The translations under genes and the position numbers were made by a program. A stretch of DNA of 64,000 nucleotides from positions 115,978,207-116,042,206 of the forward strand of contig NC_050098.1 of NCBI RefSeq assembly GCF_902167145.1, read 5' to 3'. Numbering within the stretch: the first letter of the stretch is position 1; every line of letters starts with the position of its first letter. Below are positions 44,900 to 57,340 of the stretch, piece by piece. The notes under the pieces were generated by a model. That model saw only the letters and a list, made by a program, of their open reading frames with translations, searched no databases and had not been told where the DNA came from. This stretch comes from Zea mays. Taxonomy: Eukaryota > Streptophyta > Magnoliopsida > Poales > Poaceae.

Positions 44900-47800
44900 T
44901 GTAACACCCCTGGTGTTACTGTTACTAAAACTTGAGCATAACATCATGAGCATCAGCATTTCATATGTTTGATACACCTAAGATGCATTCACTAGGTAAA
45001 AATTTCAAACGAGTTGTATTGTTATAGCATTTTGCAAATAAGACCCTAGTGTAGGGTACTTAACCCTAAATGGGGATTAGAAGGGCAAAACGGGGACTAA
45101 ATAGAGAAAACCCCAAAGATTAAGTGAAATAGTCATAAAATATTACTAAGGATGGGTTTAAGTTACATTTACACCCTGAGATACCAGAAACCCTAATTGA
45201 AACCCTAGAAAACCCTAAAACCAAACCATAGGGGGTTAAGTGCAAAATTAGTCCACTTTTGGGCTAAAGTGCAAAAAACAGGTTAATAGGGTATCCTAAG
45301 TCATATGGTTCACAAGAAGGTGGATTTGCAATCCAAAACATGAGATTTGGACTTAAGTGCAAAAGAGCCACACTTGACCCTTTTGGTTAAGTCTGAATTT
45401 CAGTGTGGTTTACTCAACTTTGAGCCCTTGTATCTTCAAAATTATTGAGAATTTACCCTAGGCCACCACATCAAATGTGTAAACCTATCAAAGGAGAACA
45501 ACTTTGCTTAAGAAGGTAAGCCTAGTTGTTATGAAGAAATTGGAGATAAGCAGACCCAAAGTCGGGCTGTCAGGTCATTTTAAGTCTGAATTTTCAGACT
45601 GACGGTGCACTGCAGGAACTTTGGGCACAAATTCAAACGTGATTTAGTAGGAATTTGGCTATAGTTGTTATGGCAACATTGTAGCTAGAACATTGGTCTA
45701 CAACTTTGCTGCAGAGCCTCGGATTAGTTGCCATATGAGTTTGAGAGAAAATCGAGCTCAAAGATTGACTATCAGGTTCATCTGAATGCCATTTGCCATG
45801 GTACAATGCTTTGTGTGGATCAGACCGCCAGCGCAACAACCTCGCCGACGACGATCTCTATGCCGTGATTCACGCTGCCGCCGTGATTCGTGTTCACTGG
45901 CGGGCGGATAACTATGACAAAGAAAAGATCTCACGACGGGGAATGGATAGGATCGCGAATTTGAGTTTATCGCTGTGATTATAGTCGCTGCGACGTGGCC
46001 GGACTACCAGAGTCGCCGTGGAAGCACCGGTGACCTCAGTTGCGCACGCCGAAGCTGGTTACTATGCGGTAGTAAGCGTGGCACCCTTAGGAGTATTCTC
46101 CTTGCGCCGTTACACCGGTGACTGCCACGGTTACATCCACCGTGTTCTTCCCTATCTCCGGCCGCCAGCACTGCTCGGCCAAATTGAGCGCTGCCGCCTA
46201 AGCCCTCTATAAATTGAAGGCCGAGGTAGCTGCGCTATGTCATCACGAAACCAAAGCACCCGCTCCCACCCTCAATCGTTCGCCAGGGCTCACGAATTTT
46301 GAGTTTTCCCCAAATCGGTTCATCACACCGCGAAGAACACCTCGCCGCGGCCAGCTCAACTCAGGTCAGTTCAAGTCTCTCCGTCGCTTGTTCTAGCGTC
46401 CCTAGGCCCTCCTCAAGCTCCTCGACCCACCAGATTGAACTAGACCGCCACCAATCGCCAGGAACGCGCTGGGTTAGCCGTAGTGCTTGCGGTCTCCGTG
46501 GGCAGGGCGCTGTAGGGCTATAATCCTGAAATTGGTTTGGGGGAAATGCTTGGGAGGGATTCAATTCGGGGTCAGTCGCTTGGGGGCGCCGGTCTTGGAG
46601 CGATTTGGCCGGTGCGCGAGCTCGCCGGAGCTCTGCGCAATGCTGTTCGACGTCGGGGGTTTATCTGGTGAAGAAACAGAAGTCGGGGGACCCCTGTGTA
46701 AAGTGTCAGCGACTGTTTAAATAGTGTTTTGGACTCGGTTCGGGATATTCAAAACCGCGGGGGTCTCCGTGCAAAATCTGCAGGCGTGCGGGCGCGGGCG
46801 CGCTTCTGCTAGGGTTGGGCCATCCTGGGCTGGAATCGGCCCACTACTGTTCAAACTTTTTCATTTTCTTTTTCAGAGAAACTTTAGAAATCTATAGAAA
46901 ATTGTAGAAAAATGGTAAAAAGGTCCAACCAATTTTACTAGACTCCTAATTTTCCATAGTATTTATTAAAAATAGTTTTATGATTTTTAGAACAAATAGG
47001 GAATTTTGGGCTATTTAAAATAGCCTAAAGCATTGCTTTTGGATTTTTAGAAAATAGATAATAATTCTAAAATTGCCCAAACTTTTTATTTGAACTCTAA
47101 GCACTATTTAGAAGCCTTGGGTAGAATTTGGTTTGATTTGGACCTTGTTTGATACTAGAACCCAAAACCCTACCCCCCTGCTCTTTGAACTTCACTAATG
47201 ACTCCGGAAACCCTAAGTTCTCGGAGTTCCGTGAAGGAAAGTTGTATTCAAGACTTTAGATAATAAACTATTATTATCTTTGCACTCTCATGAGAATTAC
47301 ATGGCATTCAGTCTTATATATATATGGTTATATTTAGAAAACGAGGAAGAGGTTGAGATAGAAGACGAGAAGACTGCACCACCACCACCTGCGGAACATC
47401 AGGCAGGGAATTGTTTTTACTTTGACATCTGAGAATCCGAGCCTGACTCACCTATAAACGAAGGCAAGCCCCGGTGCATTTGCCACCTCCTTGTGTTTTA
47501 AAAATCTTTCTCACTTGCTTGATGCATTAGGTGATAGGAGTTGATTGCTAAAACAATTCTAGCATTACCTTCCTTGATCACCCGTTTTACAAAAGATTTT
47601 TGATGCTTAGCCTTGCTTTAGAAAAACAAAATGTTTTGTTTTTACAAAAAGATGATGTGGCGAAAGTGGAGGGATGTTTTCGAAAATAAAATTTGATGGT
47701 GGATCCATCAAGGCCTTGATGGGTTCAACATCGGAAAAGATGTACCTCTGCCAGGTACCAAACTTTGGGTTGAAATGATTAAGCTGAGACCGGGCGGGTG

Positions 47801-48914
47801 ACTTGCACGAGAAAGGAGTCTCGGTGTAGTGTCTCTGTCTGAGTCGATTAAGGACCGTGTCGATGTAGGCTTGATGACCGAGGACCCTTTAACTGGTCAC
47901 ATGCCTCGTCATGGGTAAGCCTTGCCTCGGGCAGACTAAGGCTAGAATAAGATAACACGCAATGGGCGTGGAGCGGTGGCGAGAGTAGCTTGTACCCTCT
48001 GTGGCAAGAGGCTGGACGGTGGTGTATCTGTGCTCTCGGTTGACGTGAACCTGATCTGGTCTTAAGAACCCCGGTGGTGGGTTGACATATGCAAGGGTTA
48101 AGTGCTACATATGTCGTGTGATTAGAGATCCTCAGCTGAGTATAATCGATTCGGATCGCCGTACCTTCGCGGTTATGAAGAATTGGTCACTGCCCTATAC
48201 GTAGAAATTCCAGTAAAGATGAAGGGCTTGTTAAGAAATTGGCTAGTGCAGGTCAAGTGATTGATTTAGGGTAGAAAGAACTCTAGATGCAGGTAATTTT
48301 ACCTAACCTGACAATAAAATTGGATTTTTAAGGATCCACTTCTAGTAAGCATTTCTGCAAAACAGAGTCTTTGATCATTGAGAAACCTTACCTTGACTCC
48401 CTTAAGCCAGCATACCCTTGAGAGTCTTTTCTTTAGTTGGGTAAGACTTGCTGAGTAATTCCATACTCAGGGTTTTATTCCCCGTTGTTTTTAGGTGAGG
48501 AAGCGACAAACTTTTGTTGCTTATGTTCTAAGGTGGCACCGAAGGAAGAACACCAGGAATGAAGTTGCGGGAGGAAAGGATCCTCCATAAGAACTTTTGT
48601 TTAAAACTTTATGGGAGGAGTTTTTGCCTCCCTTGGTGTGTAATAATATTTCCCTGCACTCATAGGATATATTCTGGTCTGTAAATATTCAACTCTATCT
48701 TACTTTTAAATAAAGGTAAGTTATTGTAATTGCTTCCGCATTCTCGTAACTCCGATGCTTGTAATGTCTGCGTGACGGGTGAAACGCTCTTGGGAAAGGT
48801 AAGAAAAGAAGATACCGAACTTGTCAAGTGATTCAGGGGCACCTACAGGGTTGTCTGAGGTCCGTTGGACAAGGACAACTATAGGTGGGCCTAATTACTT
48901 GGGAGGTTCCGTCA
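44900..48914 (+). repeat. 5' LTR of the plus-strand Tekay/Del element (4015 bp)
   Basis: TGTAACACCCCTGGTGTTAC... to ...GAGGTTCCGTCA. The start itself is an inverted repeat (AACACC-CCT-GGTGTT). TATA box at 46208-46213 (ctctataaattg). The short ORFs inside are not shared in intact form with the other copy, except small low-value ones. Confidence 0.88.
46208..46213 (+). promoter_or_regulatory. LTR TATA box (Tekay/Del 5' LTR)
   Basis: cctctataaattgaagg; the same box is at 55813-55818 in the 3' LTR and, on the minus strand, at 60066-60071 in the related LTR. Conservation in three LTRs supports it. Confidence 0.7.
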
Positions 48915-48918
48915 TAGC

Positions 48919-48930
48919 TGGTATCAGAGC
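48919..48930 (+). other. Primer-binding site of the plus-strand Tekay/Del element
   Basis: tggtatcagagc, complementary to the initiator methionine tRNA 3' end, four bases after the LTR. Confidence 0.9.
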
Positions 48931-49155
48931 GAAGCCCTTCTCTGCAGATATTATGAGGCATCTTCAAAAGAATTTTCTAAAGACTTATCTAGAAAATCTC
49001 TTCCCTTCTTATCTAAGTATTTCTGAAGAGTTTATCTTAAAGACCAGATAGTGAGAGTGCAACATATAGAAGGTGTGAATCAACTAAGGTTGATTCTGTA
49101 ATTACACATGCATCATGCTAAGAACTATGCTAATAAAATTTCCCCCCTTAGAAAA

Positions 49156-49740
49156 ATGTCGCCGCGCACGAGGAGAACTACGCGCAAGCATACTGGCCCA
49201 ATTGGTGTGCCATGTCATCAACTGGCCCCAAGACACGAGGATAGCAGTAGTGGGAGTAATGATCCGATCGGGGATCTTGAAGCGCAAGTGAATCGGCTCC
49301 AAGCGGAACTCCGCCGCAGGACTGACATATGGGTCACAGATGGCGACAGAATCAATGAATTGAGAAGTGACGTCCGCTGCCTACGAGATCAGCTCGTGGA
49401 CCGAGATTTAGCGCTCGACTGGGTAGTTCAATCTCGTTCGCTTGCCTGGGCTAAGGAGGCAAAGGCTCAAGCTCGAGTAGAAGAGCTCAGCTCGGCCATT
49501 GATGACCTACAGGCTTATTGCAATACTCTACATGAAGAAGTTCATGTACTATATTCGCAATTGCACCCCAGTGAACCTGCGGATCCTGTCGGGATGGAAG
49601 CCGGACCTTCTCGTGTAGTGGGAGAAGCTTTTGGTGGCGAATTGGACCTTTTCAGGCCCCCTCCCTCTATGAGGTTGGTCGATGAGTGGTCTCCTACGCC
49701 AGACGACGAGGCTGCCAGGAGCAATAGGAAGCAGGAGTAG
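49156..49740 (+). CDS. Intact upstream ORF between PBS and gag (194 codons, coiled coil)
   Basis: Starts at ATG 49156 (MSPRTRRTTRKH); an in-frame ATG at 49108 would add 16 codons. The N-terminus is basic. A predicted coiled coil covers residues about 40-145 (IGDLEAQVNRLQAELRRR, INELRSDVRCLRDQLVDRDL, then a second heptad stretch), and the tail is acidic and Pro-rich. It is in the sense direction, ahead of gag, and is fully open although gag-pol downstream carries stops and frameshifts. The gag ATG at 49894 follows tttgttgccacag, which resembles a splice acceptor, so a spliced gag message is conceivable. No known domain recognised. Confidence 0.55.
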   Translation: MSPRTRRTTRKHTGPIGVPCHQLAPRHEDSSSGSNDPIGDLEAQVNRLQAELRRRTDIWVTDGDRINELRSDVRCLRDQLVDRDLALDWVVQSRSLAWAKEAKAQARVEELSSAIDDLQAYCNTLHEEVHVLYSQLHPSEPADPVGMEAGPSRVVGEAFGGELDLFRPPPSMRLVDEWSPTPDDEAARSNRKQE

Positions 49741-49893
49741 TGGTGTAATAGTAGAAATAGAAGTAGTGTTATTGTATAATAGGTAGTGAAATCCTGTTGT
49801 AAAATTTGAGTCTGTAACATTACTCTTTTTAGTAATGTAAAATGGATGGTTTCTTTGGCATGTCATATTGTTTTCAAATGTTTGTTGCCACAG

Positions 49894-52800
49894 ATGCCTT
49901 CCTGGACTCGTGCTCAGGACGGGGCTAGTACCTCCCATGGGAGGGAGGCAACACCAAACCCACCTCCAGTCCCTCCCACACTTGCCGAGGCTATCGCCGC
50001 CTTGGTAAACGCGACAGCGGATAATACCCGTTTCCTACGGGAGATGGCGGGTCAACAACTCCAACAACAAGGCGGGCGGGGCTATCAGCAAGGCCTCCGT
50101 GAGACCTCGTATTTGGATTTCTCCGAGACGCGCCCACTGTTGTTCGTCAAGGCAGAAGACCCTTTAGAGGCAGACGAATGGATCCGCATCATTGAGCAGA
50201 AATTTGGACTTCTTCGGTGTTCCGAAACTCAGAAGCCCCTGTTCGCGGCTCAGCAATTGCGTGCCCTGCCAGCACCTGGTGGGGGAACTTTGTTGCCGTA
50301 CAACCGGCTGGTCATCAAGTAACCTGGGATGAATTCAAGTTAGCCTTCAGAGAACATTATGTACCTGAGGGAGTCCTCCACCTGAAATAGGAGGAATTTA
50401 TGAAGCTGAAGCAAGGAGGGGATACTGTTAATCAGTATCTCAATAAATTTAATCACTTATCCCAGTATGCAATTGATCAAGTTAACACAGATTTGAAGAA
50501 GAAGAATTGTTTTATGAGAGGTTTAAATGATCGACTGCAAAGAAAGATGGCAACCTACATCGACCTTACTTATGGAAGAGCTATCAGTACAGCATTGGCA
50601 GTTGAAGCAAAGTATGCAGGCGCCGGAAAATCCAAGGGTTTTGGAGGTGACAGGCCTAGTCAGGGCCCTGTGAAAAGGCAACGGTTTGTTATCCGGCCTT
50701 TCAACCAGAATCGCTCTTTCTCTCGTCCACCCTCCTTCCCTTTTAAGCAACCAGTGTTCATCCGTCCCAATGCTGCCCCCACTGCAACAAGTCAGCCGGG
50801 TGCCCTAGGCACTCGATTCCCTGCCCTTCCCAGTTCGTCAACGGGATGCTTCAATTGCGGAAAATCTGGGCATTTTATTAAGGATTGCCCCTACCCGAAG
50901 CAGAATCGCTCAAACGATCAACAAGGTACTGGGAATTCTTCTCAAGCTAAGGGAAATGCGGGCAAGAACATAAAGAAGACGAGACGAATTTATTACACCC
51001 AAGTGGCCACCACACCGGACGGTGAACCGGTAATGATGGGAACGTTCCTTGTGGCCAATCATCCCGCAATTATTCTCTTTGATTCTGGTGCTTCACATAC
51101 ATTCATCAACAAGAAATTTGTGGAGCAACATTGCATTTCATACCATGAATCAAAAGAAGGGTTTAAAATTCAGTCACCTGGGGGACAAATATTTACTAGA
51201 GAAGTGGCCTATCAAGTGCCCGTAACATTGGCCGGATGGGACTTTCCTACTAATATGATTGTTCTGCAAGGCCAAGACATAGATGTGATTTTGGGCATGA
51301 ATTGGTTGGCCCGACATAAAGCAACCCTCAACATTGATCAGAGAACCATCAGGTTGAGTCATAATCAAGAGGAAATTCTTTTGTCTATCCCCATTCCAAC
51401 CAAAACTACTGGCAGAGTTTATGAAGCCATTATACCGGAGATCAAGGATATTCCAGTAGTATGCGAGTTCCCAGATGTCTTTCCAGAGGATTTGCCTGGA
51501 TTGCCACCCGAAAGAGATGTAGAGTTTGTAATTGAGTTGAAGCCCGGTACGACTCCCATTTCTAGAAGATCGTACCGAATGCCTCCAAATGAGCTGGCAG
51601 AACTGAAGATTCAATTACAAGATCTACTAGAGAAAGGATTCATCCGGCCAAGCTCGTCACCATGGGGTTGTCCAGCCATATTCGTCAAGAAGAAGGATCA
51701 AACTTTACGGATGTGTGTGGATTATCGACCCGTGAATGAGGTCACTATCAAGAACAAGTACCCTCTTCCACGGATTGACATTTTATTTGATCAACTGACC
51801 GGGGCAAGGGTATTCTCCAAGATTGATCTCAGATCGGGCTATCATCAGATCCGTATTCGGCCCGAGGATATACCAAAAACCGCATTCACTACGCGGTATG
51901 GATTATTTGAATACCTGGTAATGTCTTTCGGACTGACAAATGCTCCTGCCCACTTCACTTATCTGATGAACTCGGTATTCATGCCCGAGTTGGACAAGTT
52001 TGTGGTGGTCTTCATAGATGATATCTTAATATATTCCAAGAATGAAGAGGAGCATGCTCAACATTTACGGATCGTATTAACGCGCTTGAGAGAACCTCAG
52101 TTATATGCCAAGTTCAGTAAATGCGCATTTTGGCTGGAAGAAATTCAATTTCTGGGACATGTACTGTCTGCCAAGGGGATTGCGGTGGATCCCAGCAAAG
52201 TCAAGGACATTTTGGAGTGGAAACCCCCGACCACTGTTCATCAAGTCCGAAGTTTCCTTGGACTGGCTAGCTATTACCGCCGATTTATACCAGATTTTTC
52301 CAAGCTTGTGAAGCCAATCACAAGTCTATTGAAGAATGAGACTAAATTCAATTGGTCTTCAAAGTGTAATGAAGCCTTTGAGCACTTGAAGATATTATTA
52401 ACCACTGCTCCGGTATTGGCTCAGCCGGACACTAATAAGCCGTTTGATGTGTATTGTGATGCATCAGGCAGTGGTCTCGGCTGCGTATTAATTCAAGAAG
52501 GCCGAGTAATAGCGTATGCTTCAAGACAGTTGCGCCGGTATGAGGAGCATTATCCTACTCATGATCTGGAGCTAGCTGCAGTAGTTCATGCCCTGAAGAT
52601 TTGGCGTCATTATCTGCTGGGTAATATCTGTCACATTTATACAGATCATAAAAGTTTGAAGTATATCTTTACCTAGTCAGAGCTCAATATGAGACAAGGG
52701 AGATGGCTTGAGCTTATTAAGGACTATGAATTGGAGATCCATTATCACCCAGGCAAGGCCAATGTAGTGGCAGATGCACTTAGCCGTAAGGTTTCCTGTC

Positions 52801-54350
52801 ACTGTCTTACGGTGAAGACCTCTGACAATACACTATGCCAGGAGATGGAGAAGTTAAACCTGGGAATGATTCAGCATGGGACTTCAAATCATTTGAAGCT
52901 GGAGTCAGTCATCTTACAAAGGATAATTGACACACAGAAAAATGATGAGGGTATGAAACATATACGTGAGAAGATAAGGGCTGGAAAAGCCAAATGTTTC
53001 AGAGAAGACGATCAAGGCATTGTATGGTTCAACAACCGCATAGTGGTGCCTAAAAATGAAGAAATTCGCCAACAAATATTAGATGAAGCACATCTTTAGT
53101 CGCTATTCTATTCATCCCGGAAGCACTAAGATGTATCATGATCTAAAGCAGCATTACTGGTGGACGAAGATGAAAATTGAAATTGCACGCTATGTGGCTA
53201 GATGTGACACTTGTAAACGTGTCAAGGCCATACACCTGAAAGCTGCCGATCCATTGCAATCTTTACCAATACCAACATGGAAATGGGAAGATATTAGTAT
53301 GGACTTTATTGTGGGATTACCCAGAACAGCAAAAGGCTTTGACTCCATTTGGGTTATCATTGATCGACTTACAAAGATCGCCCACTTCCTTCCAGTCAAA
53401 GTAAAATATCCCGTCATCACCTATGCGGAGCTATACATTGCTCGCATTCTCAGTTTGCACGGGGTTCCGAAGACTATAGTGTCGGATCGTGGACCTCAAT
53501 TCGTATCCAAATTCTGGGAAGAACTTCATAAATCCCTGGGTACCAAATTGCTCCACAGTTCGACCTATCATCTTCAAACAAGTGGGCAGACTGAGAGGGT
53601 CAATCAAATACTTGAAGATATGCTGCGGGCATGTGTTCTGGAATTCCCACAGAAATGGGACGAATGTTTACCGTTAGTGGAGTTCTCATATATTAATAGC
53701 TATCAAGAAAGCATTAAAATGGCACCCTTTGAGGCTTTATATGGACGACGATGTCGTACTCCGCTAAATTGGTCTGAACCTGGTGAAAGGTACTTCTTCA
53801 GGCCTGATATGGTGAAAGAGACCGAAGAAAAGGTTCAGAGAATCATTCATCATTTGAAGAAAGCTCAAGCTCGTCAGAAAAGTTATGTAGACAAACGACG
53901 AATGCCCTTGTATTTTCTGGTCGGAGATTATGTTTATCTAAGGTCTCCCCAATGAAGGGTGTATCGCGTTTCGGGGTTAAAGGGAAGCTTGCACCCCGGT
54001 ACATTGGTCCTTTCCCTATACTTGAGCAATGTGGACCAGTGGCGTACCGACTCCAACTACCCGAAACCTTGTCTGCTGTACATAATGTGTTCCACGTGTC
54101 TCAGTTGAAGAAGTGTCTTCGGGTTCAAGATCGAACCATTGAAGTGACAGATGTTGTCCTTGAACCAGACTTGACATATTCTGAACATCCTATTCGAGTC
54201 TTGGATCAAAAGGACAGGATTACCCGAAGAAAAACTCTCAAGTTTTATAAGATACAGTGGAACCAACATTCCGAAGATGAGGCTACTTGGGAAACTCAAG
54301 ACTTCTTAGATAAGAATTTCCCAGGCTTTTTAGCCTCCTGTAATTTATAA
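49894..54350 (+). pseudogene. Tekay/Del gag-pol polyprotein, broken
   Basis: Gag from ATG 49894 (MPSWTRAQDG); capsid SYLDFSETRPLLFVKAEDP; CCHC knuckle [14 protein letters not shown] at about 50848-50889. Protease [11 protein letters not shown] near 51080. [15 protein letters not shown] and catalytic FIDDILIYS near 52010. RNase [12 protein letters not shown] and YTDHKSL. Integrase HHCC (CDTCKRVKA), MDFIVGLP, VSDRGPQFVSKFW and SGQTERVNQ. The C-terminal chromodomain-like segment has FYKIQWNQHSEDEATWET. Lesions: 1-bp deletion near 50263; TAG 50388-50390 (HLK*EEF); TAG 52674-52676 (IFT*SELN, CAG in the other copy); 1-bp insertion near 53095; 1-bp deletion near 53945. Confidence 0.92.
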
Positions 54351-54490
54351 AGTGTATAAAGTGGTTGTAATAAAGGAGTGAGCCCCAAACCACCCTTGCC
54401 TTGTACAAAAAATAAGGAAATAAAAGTATGTCGCGTTTCCTTTTCCATTACTTACCCTAGGACTTTTAATCTCGGGACGAGATTCTTTTA

Positions 54491-54502
54491 TGGGGGAAAG
54501 GA
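54491..54502 (+). other. Polypurine tract of the plus-strand Tekay/Del element
   Basis: tgggggaaagga immediately before the 3' LTR start at 54503; primes plus-strand DNA synthesis. Confidence 0.85.
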
Positions 54503-57340
54503 TGTAACACCCCTGGTGTTACTGTTACTAAAACTTGAGCATAACATCATGAGCATCAGCATTTCATATGTTTGATACACCTAGGATGCATTCACTAGGT
54601 AAAAATTTCAAACGAGTTGTATTGTTATAGCATTTTGCAAATAAGACCCTAGTGTAGGGTACTTAACCCTAAATGGGGATTAGAAGGGCAAAATAGGGAC
54701 TAAATAGAGAAAACCACAAAGATTAAGTGAAATAGTCATAAAATATTACTAAGGATGGGTTTAAGTTACATTTACACCCCTGAGATACCAGAAACCATAA
54801 TTGAAACCCTGAAAAACCCTAAAACCAAACCATAGGGGGTTAAGTGCAAAATTAGTCCACTTTTGGGCTAAAGTGCAAAAAACAGGTTAATAGGGTATCC
54901 TAAGTCATATGGTTCACAAGAAGGTGGATTTGCAATCCAAAACTTGAGATTTGGACTTAAGTGCAAAAGAGCCACACTTGACCCTTTTGGTTAAGTCTGA
55001 ATTTCAGTGTGGTTGACTCAACTTTGAGCCCTTGTATCTTCCAAATTATTGAGAATTTACCCTAGGCCACCACATCAAATGTGTAAACCTATCAAAGGAG
55101 AACAACTTTGCTTAAGAAGGTAAGCCTAGTTGTTATGAAGAAATTGGAGATAAGCAGACCCAAAGTCGGGCTGTCAGGTCATTTTAAGTCTGAATTTTCA
55201 GACTGACAGTACACTGCAAGAACTTTGGGCACAAATTCAAACGTGATTTAGTAGGAATTTGGCTATAGTTGTTATGGCAACATTGTAGCTAGAACATTGG
55301 TCTACAACTTTGCTGCAGAGCCTCGGATTAGTTGCCATATGAGTTTGAGAGAAAATCGAGCTCAAAGATTGACTGTCAGGTTCAGCTGAATGCCATTTGC
55401 CATGGTACAGTGCTTTGTGTGGATCAGACCGCCAGCGCAACAACCTCACCGCCGACGATCTCTACGTCGTGATTCACGCCGCCGCCGTGATTCATGTTCA
55501 CTAGCGGGCGGATAACTACGGCAAAGAAAAGATCTCACGGCAGGGAATGGATAGGATCGCGAATTTGAGTTTATCGCCGTGATTATAGTCGCTGCGACGT
55601 GGCCGGACTACCGGAGTCGCCGTGGAAGCGCCGGTGACCTTGGTTGCGCCACGCCGAAGCTGGTTACTACGCGGTAGTAAGCGTGGCACCCTTAGGAGTA
55701 TTCTCCTTGCGCCGTTACACCAGTGACTGTCACGGTTACAACCACCGTGTTCTTCCCTATCTCCGGCCGCCAGCACTGCTCGGCCAAATTGAGCCCCACC
55801 GCCTAAGCCCTCTATAAATTGAAGGCCGAGGCAGCTGCGCTATGTCATCACGAAACCAAAGCACCCGCTCCCGCCCTCAATCGTTCGCCAGGGCTCATGA
55901 ATTTTGAGTTTTCCCCAAATCGGTTCATCACACCGCGAAGAACACCTCGCCGCGGCTAGCTCAACTCAGGTCAGTTCAAGTCTCTCCGTCGCTTGTTCTA
56001 GCGTCCCTAGGCCATCCTCAAGCTCCTCGACCACCAGATTGAACTAGACCGCCACCAATCGCCAGGAACGCGCTGGGTTAGCCGTAGTGCTTGCGGTCTC
56101 CGTGGGCAGGGCGCTGTAGGGCTGTAATCCTGAAATTGGTTTGGGGGAAATGCTTGGGAGGGATTCAATTCGGGGTCAGTCGCTTGGGGTGTCGGTCTTG
56201 GAGCGATTTGGCCGGTGCGCGAGCTCGCCGGAGCTCTGCGCAACGCCGTTCGACGTCGGGGTTTATCTGGTGAAGAAACAGAAGTCGGGGGACCCCTGTG
56301 TAAACTGTTAGCGACTGTTTAAATAGTGTTTTGGACTCGTTTCGGGATATTCAAAACCGCGGGGGTCTCCGTGCAAAATCTGCAGGCGCGCGGGCGCGGG
56401 CGCGCTTCTGCTAGGGTTGGGCCATCCTGGGCTGGAATCGGCCCAGTACTGTTCAAACTTTTTCATTTTCTTTTTCAGAGACTTTAGAAATCTGTAGAAA
56501 ATTGTAGAAAAATGGTAAAAATGTCCAACCAATTTTCCTAGACTCCTAATTTTCCATAGTATTTATTAAAAATAGTTTTATGATTTTTAGAACAAATAGG
56601 GAATTTTGGGTTATTTAAAATAGCCTAAAGCATTGCTTCTGGATTCTTAGAAAATAGATAATAATTCCAAAAATGCCCAAACTTTTTATTTGAACTCTAA
56701 GCATTATTTAGAAGCCTTGGGTAGAATTTGGTTTGATTTGGACCTTGTTTGATACTAGAACCCAAAACCCTACCCCCCTGCTCTTTGAACTTCACTAATG
56801 ACTCCGGAAACCCTAAGTTCTCGGAGTTCCGTGAAGGAAAGTTGTATTCAAGACTTTAGATAATAAACTATTATTATCTTTGCACTCTCATGAGAATTAC
56901 ATGGCATTCAGTCTTATATATATATATGGTTATATTTTGAAAACGAGGAAGAGGTTGAGATAGAAGAAGAGAAGACTGCACCACCACCACCTGCGGAACA
57001 TCAGGCAGGGAATTGTTTTTACTTTGACATCTGAGGATCCGAGCCAGACTCACCTATAAACGAAGGCAAGCCCCGGTGCATTTGCCACCTCCTTGTGTTT
57101 TAAAAATCTTTCTCACTTGCTTGATGCATTAGGTGATAGGAGTTGATTGCTAAAACAATTCCTGCATTACCTTCCTTGGATTTGATTACCTTCCTTGATC
57201 ACCCGTTTTACAAAAGATTTTTGATGCTTAGCCTTGCTTTAGAAAAACAAAATGTTTTGTTTTTACAAAAAGATGATGTGGCGAAAGTGGAGGGATGTTT
57301 TCGAAAATAAAATTTGATGGTGGATCCATCAAGGCCTTTG
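54503..57340 (+). repeat. 3' LTR of the plus-strand Tekay/Del element, 5' 2.8 kb
   Basis: Closely matches 44900 to about 47715, with scattered base changes and small indels (for example an extra ta in the tatata run near 56920 and a short duplication near 57170). It ends at aaggcctttg, where the minus-oriented element inserted; the rest lies beyond the window. Confidence 0.9.

Larger units (their letters stand above)
44900..57340 (+). mobile_element. Tekay/Del-type chromovirus (plus strand), 3' LTR interrupted
   Basis: 5' LTR 44900-48914, PBS 48919-48930, an extra upstream ORF, gag-pol 49894-54350 with a C-terminal chromodomain-like region, polypurine tract 54491-54502, 3' LTR from 54503. 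The 3' LTR is cut at 57340 by a minus-oriented relative, and its remainder lies outside the window. Left target flank acatg (44895-44899). Order protease-RT-RNase H-integrase plus chromodomain identifies a Gypsy chromovirus; the 4-kb LTRs suggest the Tekay/Del clade. Confidence 0.9.
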
